Assembly: GCA_965153355.1 (NCBI GenBank)
Contig: OZ231126.1
Coordinates: 112,096,001-112,160,000, forward strand
DNA length: 64,000 bases
Direction: 5' to 3'
Origin: Flaccisagitta enflata
Taxonomy: Eukaryota; Chaetognatha; Sagittoidea; Aphragmophora
Shown here in pieces: positions 35,424 through 47,499 of this stretch; the stretch's first letter is position 1; each line of letters starts with the position of its first letter. The notes under the pieces are model-generated. The model saw only the letters and a program-made list of their open reading frames with translations. It made no database searches and was not told the DNA's origin. The position numbers were made by a program, and so were the translations under genes.

Positions 35424-36115
35424 GTAAATGCGTGGCAAGACCTAATGCCATAGATAGATTGGATTTTGCACTGGATATTGGAGTTAAGGTAAATGCGTGG
35501 CAAGACCTGATGCTATCGATAGAGTGGATTACACTTGCTATCAGAGTTAAAGTAATTGCATGGCAAAAGTATGGGTGTGACCTGATTCCATTGATAGAGT
35601 GGATTACGCACAGGATATTGGAGTCAAGGTAAATGCATGGCAAAAGTGTGGATGAGACCTTATGCCATTGAGAGTGGATTATGCACTGGATATTAGAGTT
35701 AAGGTAAATGCACGGCAACTGTATGGGTGAGACCTAATTCTATTGACAGAGTGGATTAAACACTGGACATTGGAGTTGAGGTAATTGTACAGCAAATGTA
35801 TGGGTGAGACCTAATTCCATTGATAAGAGTGGATTATGCAAAGGATATTGGAGTTAAGGTAATTGCGCGGCAAATGTATGGGTGAGACCTAATTCCTTTG
35901 ATAGAGTGGATCACGCACAGGATATTGGAGTTAAGGTAATTGCATGGCAAATGTATGGGTAAGACCTAATTCCTTTGAACGAGTGGATTACTCACTGGAT
36001 ATTGGTGTTAAGGCAAGTGCATGTATGAGTGTGGATGAGACCTTATGCCATTGATACAGTGGATTACGCACTGAATAGCGGAGTTGAGGTATGTCTTGCA
36101 GGGGATTAAATATCA
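35380..36115 (+). repeat. About ten tandem copies of aminopeptidase exon E's 3' end and donor
   Basis: Units of about 62-80 bp read GACCTAATTCCATTGATAGA, GTGGATTACGCACTGGATAT, then TGGAGTTAAGGTAAATGC: the exon codons ([15 protein letters not shown]), the donor and about 20 bp of intron. Copies lie near 35410, 35470, 35540, 35615, 35690, 35765, 35845, 35920, 36000 and 36075. Several keep a GTAA donor. Confidence 0.92.
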
Positions 36116-36206
36116 AAAATATGTCAATATCAAAACGAATGAACGGAAATCAGGTCTAAACATGGCAGATGAGTGTTATGCAGATTGAAGCTGGTGATCA
36201 GATGGA

Positions 36207-36856
36207 GGTTAGCTTGTACCTAAATGACTAAAAGCAATAAAATTGGCATTCTACGAGCAGTTCATGCTGTGGGGCTGTCTTGGGCTCCTGTTGAAATCAA
36301 TTTTGCCATTCAAATCTTACATTAAGCTTTCCGCGCCTTACCCTTGGTTAAACCTACCTCTATCGGAAACCAAAAATTTCAAAGTGCTTAAATCTTTGTT
36401 TTGATTGCAGATTTGAAATCTGCAGAAAAAACTGTTAATTGAAAGTGTTTTCTTTTTTTCAGTATTCCAACTAGGTGTTTAAAATAAGCATCAAAATTTG
36501 CAAAACTTACCTTTCTTTTTTATCTATATGTAAAATCGCCAAACTTACCTTTTTTTCTTATCTTCAAGATGAATTATGACTATGATCCCAAAGGAATTTT
36601 GAAAATTGAAAAGCACTTTCAATTACCAGTTTTTCATGCAGATTTCAAATATGCAGTCAAAATTGGGATTTGAGTAACTTGGATTTTTTAGTTTCTTATA
36701 GGCTTAAAGAAAGTTCAAGGTAAGGATTGGCCAGCAGGATGCAAATTTTTCAGACCAAAATTGATGTCATTAGAAGCCCAAGACAGCCCCACAACAAGAA
36801 CTACTCATAGAATTCTGATTTTGTTGTTCATTGTCATTTCGGTACAGGCTAATGGA
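36207..36856. mobile_element. Inverted-repeat element of about 650 bp
   Basis: GTGGGGCTGTCTTGGGCT near 36269 pairs with AGCCCAAGACAGCCCCAC near 36775. The outer ends GGTTAGCTTGTACC and GGTACAGGCTAA also pair. It is an intron insertion without an open frame. Confidence 0.75.
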
Positions 36857-36963
36857 GGTATGGGCTAAATGCAAATTCAGGAATTCTATCAATTAAACAT
36901 CCAACACTTACAGTATATGGAATATATGGACTTGTGACATAATCATTCCTTCCTCCCGTTTAG

Positions 36964-37076
36964 GTACTGGATTATTTCGAGACATATTTCAAAGTGCGAT
37001 ATCCTTTGCCAAAGCAAGACATGATCGCAGTTCCAGATTTTAGCGCTGGAGCCATGGAAAATTGGGGACTAATTAC
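36964..37076 (+). CDS. ANPEP: Aminopeptidase N-like, exon F (GAMEN motif)
   Basis: It encodes [20 protein letters not shown], then [23 protein letters not shown] is the exopeptidase motif that binds the free N-terminus of the substrate, and [22 protein letters not shown] is essentially invariant. Acceptor CCGTTTAG; donor TTAC|GTGAGT, phase 2. Confidence 0.95.
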
Positions 37077-37201
37077 GTGAGTATCAGAGAGAAGTTTAGA
37101 GACATTCACAAACATAGACACACACACTGCTGCATTTTTTGTTGTTTTATTTTTATTTTTATTTTTGTTTTTTGTTCTTTTTTTTTTTTTTTATGGTTTT
37201 T

Positions 37202-37687
37202 GGGCAGCGGCCCTGAAGGGGTCGATGACCTATGCTTTCACACATATGGGGGATTTTCTCCTTCTCCTCCTTCTTCTTCTACGTCCCCCTCTCAAATCCC
37301 AGTCTCGAGGCCCAAATTCTAGTCTTGAGGCCCAAATCCCAGTCTTGAGGCCCACATCCCAGCCTCAAGGCCCAAATTCTAGCCTCACGGTCTAAATCCA
37401 AGCCTGGAGGCCCAGATTTCAGTCTTGAGGCCCAAATCTCAGCCTCAATGTCAAAATCTCAGCCAAGAGGCCAAGATCCACGCCTTGAGGCCCGAATCTC
37501 TTCCAGGCTAGGATTTGGGCCTTGAGGCTAGATCGTTTGACCCCAGGCTGGGAAGTAACAAGACTGGAATTCTAGTCTCGAGACTGGGATTTGAGGGGGG
37601 GAGGGACGGAGGAGGAGAAGGAGGAGAAGGAGAAAATCCCCCATAAGTGTGAAAGCATGGGTCATCGACCCCTTCGGGGCTGCTGCC
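37202..37687. mobile_element. Foldback minisatellite element, inverted orientation
   Basis: Starts GGGCAGCGGCCCTGAAGGGG and ends CCCCTTCGGGGCTGCTGCCC. The arms include GATGACCTATGCTTTCACAC and its inverse. Here the T-rich tract (37137-37200) precedes the element, and the head sequence (GCACGGGTACCGCTGACCAT) follows at about 37727, so the copy lies in the opposite orientation to those near 3-5 kb. Confidence 0.85.
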
Positions 37688-37879
37688 CTGCTACCCCCTC
37701 AACTTCAACCACAACCTACTCAGGCAGGGCACGGGTACCGCTGACCATCTAACGCTTTTGCAACTATTGTTTTTGTTATTGTTTTTGTTTTTTTTTGTGG
37801 TTTTTTGTTTTTTGTTTTTTTTTTTTTTTGCTTTTTTTGCTCTTCGTTTTGATCATGTTAGTTAATGTTGGTTTTCTAG

Positions 37880-37976
37880 ATACCGGGAAACTGCGTTACT
37901 TTACGATAACAAAACTTCTTCGTTGGGAAATCGTCAAAGAGTGTGTTTGGTGGTCGCTCACGAGCTAGCTCATCAA
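37880..37976 (+). CDS. ANPEP: Aminopeptidase N-like, exon G (zinc motif HEXXH)
   Basis: It encodes YRETALLYDNKTSSLGNRQR, then VCLVVAHELAHQ. HELAH supplies two zinc ligands and the catalytic glutamate. Acceptor GGTTTTCTAG; the donor CAA|GTGAGG leaves phase 0. The zinc site is split by a 168-bp intron, the third ligand being in exon H. Confidence 0.97.
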
Positions 37977-38144
37977 GTGAGGAGATTGTTCTTTGTTGTG
38001 AAATGGGGTTGTGCAGAGCTGCTTCTTGATTCCTGTTGGCTCTTAAGAACAGTCAATAAATGTTTGTTTGTCTATCTGTCTGTCTGCGCATCTCCATCCC
38101 CCCTCTCTTTCACTCACTCTCACAAACTAACGCATCCACCACAG

Positions 38145-38336
38145 TGGTTCGGTAACTTGGTGACTCCCGTTTGGTGGGACGATTTGTGGTTAAACGAAGG
38201 ATTTGCGTCTTACGTGGAAAATCTTGGCATTGAGCACGCAGAACCGACCCTCAAAATCATGGACCAGTTTGTCACCAGCGAAATACAGTACGTCTTCAAT
38301 CTGGACAGTCTTGCCACTTCGCATCCAGTCTATCAG
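38145..38336 (+). CDS. ANPEP: Aminopeptidase N-like, exon H (third zinc ligand)
   Basis: It encodes WFGNLVTPVWWDDLWLNEGF, then ASYVENLGIEHAEPTLKIMD, ending LDSLATSHPVYQ (64 codons, phase 0). WFGNLVT--WW-DLWLNEGFASY with the NE glutamate completes HEXXH-X18-E; no catalytic residue is missing. Acceptor ATCCACCACAG; donor CAG|GTGGGT, followed by a TTG array. The next expected segment (DAISY-KGAS) was not found anywhere in the remaining 25 kb, so the gene may be truncated, interrupted, or continue beyond the window. Confidence 0.97.
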
Positions 38337-38815
<479 letters not shown>

Positions 38816-39736
38816 GGGAGGGGATTTCCTTTAAAATGCGTCTGAATGCCTCTCTATTCAGCCCCTAACTAAGGGTCTCTTTTGATATGAGCATGACACA
38901 TCACCTAGGAGATGGAGAGAAGCACGTTTGAAATGGCAGCAAAAGCAGCAATCGACACCGCAGAATAATGAAATAGTTTCAGACTGAATGTCTCACTGAG
39001 AACAGATTATTTTCAATCTTTAAGCTAAAACTATGTGTATTGAAATATATATCTAAGGAGGGAAAAGGAATATATAACAGAATTGAAAAGGCTGGCATCA
39101 AAATATCTAGGCGATATAAAATCATCTATATACCACTCAATCTTGTTTGACATCTGAACCCTCGTCTTTATCTAGATCGTCATTGTCATCGCGCTGCATC
39201 GAAATCGGGATCATTGAAATCATTATCGAAATTATCATGGAAAATAAGAATTCATCAAGATGATCATCAAAATCATCCTTCATTTTCTTTTTCTTTTTCT
39301 TTTTCTTTTTCATCTTCATCTTCATCTTCATCTTCTTCTTTTTCTTTTTCTTCTTTTTCGTTTACTTTTACTTCCTATTCTTCTTCTTCTTCCTCTGCTT
39401 CTTCCTCTTTTTCTTATTCTGTTTCTTCTTTTTCTTCTTCTTCTTCTTCTTCTTCTTCTTCTTTTTCTTCTTCTTCTTCTTCTTCTTCTTCTTCTTCTTC
39501 TTCTTCTTCTTCTTCTTTTTCTGTTTCTTCTTTATCCTCTAAATCCTTCTTCTCTTTTTCATTCTTTCTCCTTCTTCTTCTTCTTCTTCTTCTTTTTCCT
39601 TAATCTTTAACATAAAGATCAAGCATTATTTGAGAGAAATAGTCTTGATCTCATCCCATGAAAAGGAATGCCTATCACGATAACAGGCCCGTCGTCAATA
39701 AAAACTTTAGTAAAACATTAATCTTTGTTTAAACAG
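38816..39736. repeat. Intergenic/intron sequence with (TTC)n
   Basis: A TTC/TTTTC complex fills about 39283-39600, producing Ser/Phe open frames that are not genes. The rest shows no coding signal. Confidence 0.8.
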
Positions 39737-39800
39737 GCAAGTGCCAACCAAATGATAGGGAATGAGGTAGTGGACAGGGCAATGCTCGTCAATCTTGTTT
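39737..39800 (+). CDS. Possible small exon, unidentified
   Basis: Between TTTAAACAG and a GTGAGT donor-like site, one frame reads ASANQMIGNEVVDRAMLVNL, then VSW. The sequence is duplicated with few changes at about 40527-40600. I do not recognise it as aminopeptidase or any other family, so it may not be coding. Confidence 0.25.
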
Positions 39801-40079
39801 CATGGGTGAGTTGAGCTGTCATTGGGTCAAGTCTATATATCTCAGTCTCTGAAAGTCTTTGTTTCTTACACACTTTTCCATCCGGTATCTATCTGCGAAA
39901 AAGAAGAAATAGAACTCAAGAAAATGGACTGAATCAAAAGATGATCGCTGGAGACATGACTCTGTAGCTGTACCAATGTGTATCTTTGAAACAGTGGACT
40001 CGTTTAATGGTTTTGTTCATTAACTCTTGTGTGAGATGTGGTTGATTAACAAAGCGTTTTTTGAAACACAGATACGATG

Positions 40080-40365
40080 TCAGTTTGGTTTTGTCCCAGT
40101 TAGCCAAGTAGTCAAACGATTCATCCTCTTATAGTTTTAACCACAATGATAACTGATGATGGTTAAAGTGGAATCTTTCACTGCAAAAGTCAAGCGCAAT
40201 TTTAGAGTAATAGTTATGATCTCAGTTTGGTTTTGTCCTAGTTAGCAAAGTAGTCAAACGATTCATCCTGTTATAGTTTTGACCACAATGATAACTGATG
40301 ATGGTTAAAGTGGAATCTTTCACCGCAAAAGTCAAGCGTAATTTGAGAGTAATAGTCTTGATCTC
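40080..40365. repeat. 147-bp tandem duplication
   Basis: GTCAGTTTGGTTTTGTCC occurs at about 40079 and, as CTCAGTTTGGTTTTGTCC, at about 40221. About 145 bp of following sequence (GTAGTCAAACGATTCATCCT ... GGTTAAAGTGGAATCTTTCA) is repeated. Confidence 0.8.
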
Positions 40366-41149
40366 ATCCCAGGAAAAGGAAATGGGTGCCTACGCTGTTC
40401 ATGCCTGTCACGATAAAAAGCCTGTCGTTGATACAAAAGAGAAATGCCTGTCACTATAACACGCCCGTCGTTGATACATAAGAAAAGCTTTTGGTAAAAC
40501 ATATGACAATCGTTGTTTTGAGCAGGCAAGTGCCCAGCACACCAAATGATAGGGGATGAGGTAGTGGACAGGGCTATGCTCGTTAATCTTGTTTCATGGG
40601 TGTAGGGTTGAAGGTGGATGGGGCCCCTGGTACAAAATTCCAAATCAAGTACTGGTGCCTATTTCTAAGTCAAATTTAATGTTTTTAAAAATGTTTAAAA
40701 CAGGCCCCAAGACAAAAATTAAAAATCCTAACTAGGGGCCCAAGGTTTGAAGACAAGAGGTAAAACTGCCAAAAATCGCGGAGAAACGACAAAATCAATA
40801 TTTCAAGAGAGGTGTTCCTATAATCAGTTCTGTAACTAAATGACTAAAATGAACCAATTCTCAGCTGCCTCCACTATGAGTACATATAATTCTGTCATCA
40901 GGTGTAGGGGGAATAGATCCAAGGGTTGAGGGGCCCCTGGGGGGCCCATGCAGGGACTCAAAAGATTCAAAATCATAAAAAATGATAAAAATTTAGCCAT
41001 TGTTTCTAGTTTTATTGCTTCTATTCTAGTGGAGTGCTGAATTTTCTGTAAAGAAACTGTCAACTGATGGGATGGAACTAGTTTAAAGCAAAATGACCTG
41101 TGTAGGGGGCCATCCAGAGGGCTCAAATTACTCAAAATGGCTAGAAAAA

Positions 41150-42440
41150 AAACAAGGACAACCCTTTACAGTCGCGTGCGGTTGTTAATACCATAAGACC
41201 AAAAGACTAAAAAACCAAAAGACTAAGAGACTAAATGTAAATTGATTTAGATTAACTTTAAATAACTTAAAATGACTTAAAATGGTATAAAACAACAGAA
41301 AAAAGCTAAGCGTTACGGACAGATGGATGGACGAATGGATGGACGGACTGACAGACAGACAGACAGTGGGTTATGGAGTCGCGTGTACGCGACTAAAAAT
41401 TTTGGAAATTTTGTCATTTTTTGGCTTCTTATGAATTCTTTCTTCAGATTCTATCCTCTAGCGTGTTGGAACTTGTTAACACAAAGATGGAGCAATGAAT
41501 ATTCTGTACAGATACATTGAACCATTTTGTGGCTTGAGAACAGAAGTGAATGTTGATGACCCTATTCAAAATGGCCAAAAATTACCAAATAGAGATAAGC
41601 AGTGAGTATCAAATACAAATAACTTATCCTGGGTAAAATTGTCATTGCAGAGAGCAAGAGAAGGGGGGAGGGGCAGAGATGTGCCTTTTTGACTTGTGTG
41701 GATACCTTTCAGAAAAACCATGATTCAAGCTTCTCCATTGATGTGTTGAAGCAGGAAAGATTCTTTTTTGTGGGCCGCCTTGTTTCTACTGTTCTGTAGC
41801 CCTCTGAGCCCTTTACCAGTTCCAACACACCAAATTCCAATAGCTATACAAAGATTGCAGCCCTTAATTGTCAAAGGAGCAAAAACAAGGTGGGATGAAG
41901 GCCATCTTAGTCGCATGTGGGTGGCAAAAGAAAAAAGGCTAACAATACATCAGGGCAGGAACAGTAATGCAATAACTGCCCTTATATGCCAACAAGGCCA
42001 ACACCTATAAGTCGCGTGCAAGATTTACAGGGTAAAAATGACTTAGAATGACTTAGAACAACTTAGAATGACTTAGAATGACTTAAAATGACTTAAAATG
42101 TCCAAAAAGGACTTAAAATGACTAAAAAACCTAATGACCAAAAATGACCTAAAATAACTTAAAATGACTTAGAATGACTCAAAATGACTTAGAATAACTG
42201 TTAATGACTAAAAAAGACCTAGAATTACCTAGGAGTTGACGTTATATTACAAAAAAAGTAAAGTGTGATGGACGGACGGACGGACCGATGGACCGACAGA
42301 CCGACGGACGGACAAAGCGGGGTGTAGAGTCGCGTGCACGCGACTAAAAAAGTAAAAAAACTAGTTAGACTGACGGATGGACTGACGGACAAAGTGGATG
42401 GTAGAGTTGTGTGCATGCAACTAAAAATGTCAATTCTGGC
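41150..42440. repeat. GTCGCGTGC copies and AAAATGACTT repeats inside the hAT-like element
   Basis: Units of AAAATGACTTAAAATG lie at about 41255-41290 and 42040-42230. Short-family ends (GTCGCGTGTACGCGACTAAA) lie at about 41377, 42328 and (variant) 42405, preceded by GGACGGAC tracts. Confidence 0.7.
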
Positions 42441-42683
42441 TATTTTGAGCACATTGAATTTCCTGGATGAGCCTCTTGGGATTCCCAACCTTCTTTTCTT
42501 TACTAAATCCCTTAAACCAGTGATAGAATCAGTACAGAGAATTAAAAACACTATTATCATAGAAATGAACAAGTTACCTCACCACTGCAGGTTCTTATAG
42601 GGTTATTGTTGTCAAATGAAAAAACGATTTTATGTGACAAATTGTCATCGCGAGCACCAGTAGTATTATACTGAAAATGATGT

Positions 42684-43265
42684 ATAATTTTATGATGGAA
42701 AGTACAGTGCAGAATAGCAAAAACAAACAATTTTGCCTAAATTTTTGAATACCACTTTGGGCACCATCATCAGAGGCAGAATCCGATGATGATGCTCAAA
42801 GTGGTATTTGAAAATATACAGGCCTGATTTTAGTGATTTTTTAGACTGAGCCTGTCGGGCTCGCTCCCTACAATTTGACAGAGCCCGAGAGGAAAACCTT
42901 GAGCCCGGTAAAAATACTATACCAAACTTAATGATCATTTTAGCCTAGATTTGTAATAGCAGTTACTGATTATATGATATACAGTAACGATAAATAACCA
43001 CTATTAAAATGATTCAGTTAGTGAATTAATCGAAAAATGAGTCAAACTTGATGATTTTTCAAATATTTCACTCAATCAGCGAAAGCGCTTTGAATCCATC
43101 CCTATGAGAGAGAGCCTACCGGGCTCAGAGCTTGCAAAATATGAGAGCCCGAGAGCAAAATTGAGAGCATCGGGCTCGCGGGCTCGCTCTAAAATCAGGC
43201 CTGAAAATATAGGCAAAATTGTTCGTTTTGCTATTCTGCACTGTACTCTACATTGTAAAATTACA
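42684..43265. mobile_element. Hairpin element, interrupted by a MITE
   Basis: Left arm GTACAGTGCAGAATAGCAAA, then ACAATTTTGCCTA; right arm TAGGCAAAATTGTTCGTTTT, then GCTATTCTGCACTGTAC. Removing 42819-43211 restores a continuous hairpin with a GATGATG-centred loop. Confidence 0.8.
42819..43203. mobile_element. 385-bp hAT-like MITE with 8-bp target duplication
   Basis: Termini CAGGCCTGATTTTAG and CTAAAATCAGGCCTG (15 bp exact). Flanked by AAAATATA at 42811-42818 and 43204-43211. The interior is rich in GAGCCCG/CGGGCTC. An 8-bp duplication and a CAGG start fit hAT-type transposition. Confidence 0.9.
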
Positions 43266-43900
43266 AGTTGTTTTGAAAAAAGATTTTAACTATTGTACAC
43301 AGTCGGTGAATATTTGGAATTAATTCTTTCAAAAAGTACAAAACAATATCAATTTGAAATATATTATTTCCAGTTAAAGCCTATTTACACCCATAGTTTT
43401 CATTTTTCATTTGTTCATTTTTGCTGTAATTTGGTCTCATTTCTGAACAGTTTAAGCTACAGATGCAAGATCGGTCTCAAATGAAAGATAATTGAAATAT
43501 CTTTCATTTGATGCTGGCCTATGTGGCTCAAACTGTTTGAAAAATAGAGCTATTTTAATGAAAATTGTTGTTATAAAAAAATCAATTTAGCTGACACTGT
43601 GAATACTCATTTTTATTCAAATCGATGTTACAGAATAAGTATTTGGCCTAGACCCAAATGTTCTTACAAAAAATATCAAATATTAGAAAAAAAAATAATT
43701 CCAGATTATTGAAATGATGCGTTTTGTAATAAAAGCTTAATACATTTTACACTTGAGAATAATCACCCTGTAAATTTGTGTTTTTACATTAATTGACCAA
43801 TGGACCATGGTACTGATGGATCAACAGATGGATGGACAAAGTCTTAGTCCTGAGTCTGCAACTAAAATAGCGGCTAAAACACCAAGGTGTTGGTTAATTT
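43266..43900. repeat. Inverted short repeats with the core motif
   Basis: GGTCTCATTTCTGAACAGTT, then TAAGCTACAGATGCAAGATC at about 43431 is another copy of the recurrent core. ATGAAAGATAATTGAAATAT forms a short hairpin nearby with ATATCTTTCATTTGAT. Confidence 0.55.
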
Positions 43901-44869
43901 ATATCCTTGAAGTCCCTGGTTTGGCCTCCCAATCTTCACTTTTGTTCTCAATAAGTTCTCACGCATTATATTATAGTACCTGTTCAGGATATCAAGCACA
44001 CTATCATTAAAACAGTAAAGAAATTAACAAAAATTCCAAGATTTTCAGAGATTTTTGCTTCTTTGAGTCCTGTGAGCCCTATGCACGAGTCCTTTAGGGA
44101 TCATCAACCTTCACTTTTGATTTCAATAAGTTGCCATACACTCGATGATAGTACCTGCACAGAGAATTTGACACTCCATTGTTGTGAAAACTTAAAAATA
44201 GCAAATATACCACAACTTTGGTTATTTTGTGCTATTTTGAGCCCTTTAAGCCCTCAGAACAGCCCCCCAGACAGATCCTCAACCTTCAATTCTGTTTCAA
44301 AGTAGTTCCTACCCAATGGATAACTGTTTCTGTACAAAGAATTCAGCTGTTGTAGAAGCAGAAAGCACAAGCAAAAATGATAAGATTTTCATAGCTTCTT
44401 GCTATCTGAAATTTATTGGGCTTCTTGCATGGGCCCTTCAGGGGCCCCCATAACTTGCTTCTGTGTCACCACAAGAGGTGACAATATTTATAGTTCATGA
44501 AATGAAGGTAGCTGAGAAATAATTCATCAAAGTCATATAGTAAAAGAACTGATTATAAGAACAGGTTTCCTGAAATCTCGATTTCAGCTTATTTTCGCAA
44601 TTTTCGGCGATTTTACCTTTTGTCTTCAAACCTGGGGCCCCTGTTCAAAATTTCAGATTTTAGTTTTGGGAACTGTTTTAAGCACTTTCAAAAACATTAA
44701 ATTTGATTAAAAAAAGGGCACCAGGTCTTAATTCCAACCTACCCAATGCACCTTCAACCCTAATGGGTGAGTTGAGCTGTCATTGGGTCAAGTATATATA
44801 TCTCAGTCTCTGAAAGTCTTTGTTTCTCAATATGAGCATGTTAAGTATCTTACACACTGTCCCATCCCA

Positions 44870-45300
44870 TCAGGTAGTCCGCCTGCAAATTTGGGGACGT
44901 TCAGCAACGGGGAATAAACGCATGTTGCTGAACAATGCCATAGAGTTGTTCATGAACGACCAAAAAGAGGCTCTTGGCCAACGATTTTGTTCATAGAGGG
45001 CCATAAAAAGCCCGTTCATGAATGGCCAAAAAAATCCAACGAAATTGTTGGTGGAGTGGATTTTTTTGCTGTTCATGAACGATTCAATATGAATGTTCAT
45101 GAACAATGGCATAGTAATGTTGATGAACGATCATTAAAATGCATTTCATGAATGATTGCTTATTGAGGAAAAAAAATGAAAAAAAATTGAAGAAAAAAAA
45201 ACTCGTTGGTGGAGTGCGTTTTTTTAGCTGTTCATGAATGACCCAATATTGTGTGTCCATGAACAATAAAAAGAAATTGTTCATAAACATTATATAAATT
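44870..45300. repeat. GTTCATGAACGA degenerate repeats
   Basis: From about 44947 the palindrome-like 12-mer GTTCATGAACGA and close variants occur about eight times, with AAATTGTTGGTGGAGTGGAT shared by two longer units (about 45045 and 45205). Confidence 0.65.
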
Positions 45301-45649
45301 GCATTTGAAAAACGATTGCTTTTGGAGAAAAAAAAGAAAACTTAGATGGAAAATAGATATGAAAATAATGAATTACCACGCGGGTAAAAAAAAAAGATGC
45401 AATTTTAAATGGCTGATATTACTTACGAATCTTAAGATAAGCAGTAAAAGTCTTAGACCATTTGAAAGCCCTTTGAAAGTTCTTTCATTCGGCGCCAATC
45501 TCGTATTTTTATCTTTTTTTGTTAGAAAATGGCACTAGTTTGAATAAGAACATTGCCCATTTCAGTTTCCGAAAATCCATGTAAACAAGGCTTAGTAACG
45601 GCCAATAGGTGCGCCCCGCTTCACTAAGAATTTGTGAATGAACATTTTT

Positions 45650-45850
45650 GATGAATGAATGAATGAATGAATGAATGAATGAATGAATGAATGAATGAAT
45701 GAATGAATGAAAGTGGTGAAGCATGAGAGGTGATAGGAATGAAGAAATACGTAAGATTGTTTTGCACATTTGAAACATTTTTGTTACCAACCAACCAACC
45801 AACCAACCAGCCAACCAACGGACATGGCCTCTTATAGAAGTGCAAGCACG
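45650..45850. repeat. (GAAT)n and CCAACCAA tetranucleotides
   Basis: GAAT repeats lie at about 45652-45710 and CCAA repeats at about 45788-45820. Leu/Trp/Val and Ile/His/Ser frames across them are artefacts. Confidence 0.9.
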
Positions 45851-45997
45851 CACTTAGAGATGCATTTTAGCAAAATAGTGTTTCTCTTTGCAGATCACTA
45901 GCTTCTAAACCGTTTGAGATACAGGCCTGGGATAGGACTAGAATGAACGGGTGGGTAGGGGCGTTCAACCTGGTTCCTTACACCCCTTCCACACCCG

Positions 45998-45999
<2 letters not shown>

Positions 46000-46059
<60 letters not shown>

Positions 46060-46410
46060 ACACACACACTCTCTCTCTCTTTCTCTCTCTCTCTCTCCTA
46101 CTACTCAAGAAGGGCACAAGAAGCGCTGACCACTTCCTGCCTTTGGGCTGCTATTCTTCTTCTTTTTGGGCAGCGGCCCCGGAGGATTCCACATGGGGCA
46201 ATTTTCTCTGGTTTCTGGCCTACATACGTATGTCCCCCCCAAGACTCAAAACAGGCCTCAAATCAGGCCTTCCAGATGCCTTAGACCCTAAATCAGGCCT
46301 CTCAGACAGATCGCACATGGTCAGCGGTACCAGATGCCCTGCTTGGAGTGATCAGCTGATGAAGTGGAGAGAGAGCAGGGCAGTGGCCCCAAAGGGCTGA
46401 TGTCCAGTAG
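46000..46410. repeat. (CA)n plus partial foldback-family ends
   Basis: CA lies at about 46001-46070, then TC. A family end (GGGCAGCGGCCCCGGAGG) lies near 46169, and a head plus left end (GGTCAGCGGTACC; GCAGGGCAGTGGCCCCAAAG) at about 46320-46400. Confidence 0.65.
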
Positions 46411-47016
46411 GACATAACAACATTGTCTTTGATATCTAAATTATCCTTGGATAGCTACATCATCATTTGGTAATTTGTTTGTAACAATTGGGATGAAATA
46501 TTACAAAAAATTTTGATTTCAGATTTTGGGGTTGACATAAGATTTTTTGAAAGGGTTGTTTCAGGAAGAAGAGAGTTTCAGTTTCTTGCTATTTTTGGTA
46601 TATGAGGAGTATGAGAAGGTGCCCAGATGGATATGGTCTCCTTTGTCACGCCATATTTATCAAGTGTTTTCTTGTGGTCTGCATATCTCATGTATAGACA
46701 GAAATTGGTGACTTTTTTTAAATGATGCATAACTTTTGACCAGTCTTGTGATAATTTCTGAAGAGGGAATATTTCTATAGAAATTTAAAGGATAGTTGTG
46801 ATGGGTCCGGATTAAACACCAGTGAGAGCTCCAAAGGCTCTCATCCTTTATTAAAGTAGGGTTGAGTAGTAGTGTTGTCCAACTTTCATAAGGGTAAATT
46901 TCCTTATATCATGAAAAGGCATATTTCAGGCCTTTGGGGCAATTATCCATGATTTGGAAAAAAGTCGAAGTCCCTTTGGTCTTTTTGAGTCCTACAGAGA
47001 AAACAGATTTCCTTTT
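46411..47016. other. No feature recognised
   Basis: AT-rich sequence without repeats I can place or coding signal. Confidence 0.4.
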
Positions 47017-47407
47017 GGGCAGCGGCCCCGAAGGGGTCGATGACCTATGCTTTCACATAGGAATTTTCTCCTCCTCCTTCTTCTCCTCCTTCGTACCCCC
47101 CCTCCCTCCAACCTCCAGGCCCATATCTCAGCCTGGAGGCCCATATCCTAGCCTCGAGGCTCAAATCCCAGTCTTGAGGCCCAAATCCTGACCTTAACGC
47201 CCAAATCCCAACCCCAAGGCCCAAATTCCTTCCTCAAGGGATTTGGGCCTCAAATCTGGGATTTGGGCCTCAAGGGTAGGATATGGGCCTTGAGGCTGAG
47301 ATATGGGCCTGGAGGTTGGGGGGAGGGGGGTGCGGAGGAGGAGGAGGAGGACAAAATTCCCCATACATGTGAGAGCATAGGTCATCGAACCCTTCGGGGA
47401 TGCTGCC
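47017..47407. mobile_element. Foldback minisatellite element
   Basis: Starts GGGCAGCGGCCCCGAAGGGG and ends CCCTTCGGGGATGCTGCCC. The arms contain TCGATGACCTATGCTTTCAC and its inverse. The interior GAGGCCCAAATCC array switches sense near 47235, so the array itself is also inverted about the centre. Confidence 0.85.
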
Positions 47408-47499
47408 CTGCTCCCTCCCTCAACTACCATCGTAACTTACTGAAGCAGGGCACGGGTACCGCTGACCATCTCACGCTTTTGCGACTATTGTTTAATGAG

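Larger units (their letters stand above)
40603..44762. mobile_element. 4.16-kb hAT-like foldback element with target duplication
   Basis: Termini TAGGGTTGAAGGTG and CACCTTCAACCCTA. The long terminal inverted repeats extend roughly 500 bp on each side (for example GGGGCCCCTGG on the left, CAGGGGCCCCC on the right). The flanking repeat ATGGGTG lies at 40596-40602 and 44763-44769. The uninterrupted sequence survives near 39796 (GTTTCATGGGTGAGTTGAGC). No transposase frame, so non-autonomous. hAT assignment is inferred from the TAGGG terminus and a 7-bp (possibly decayed 8-bp) duplication. Confidence 0.85.
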
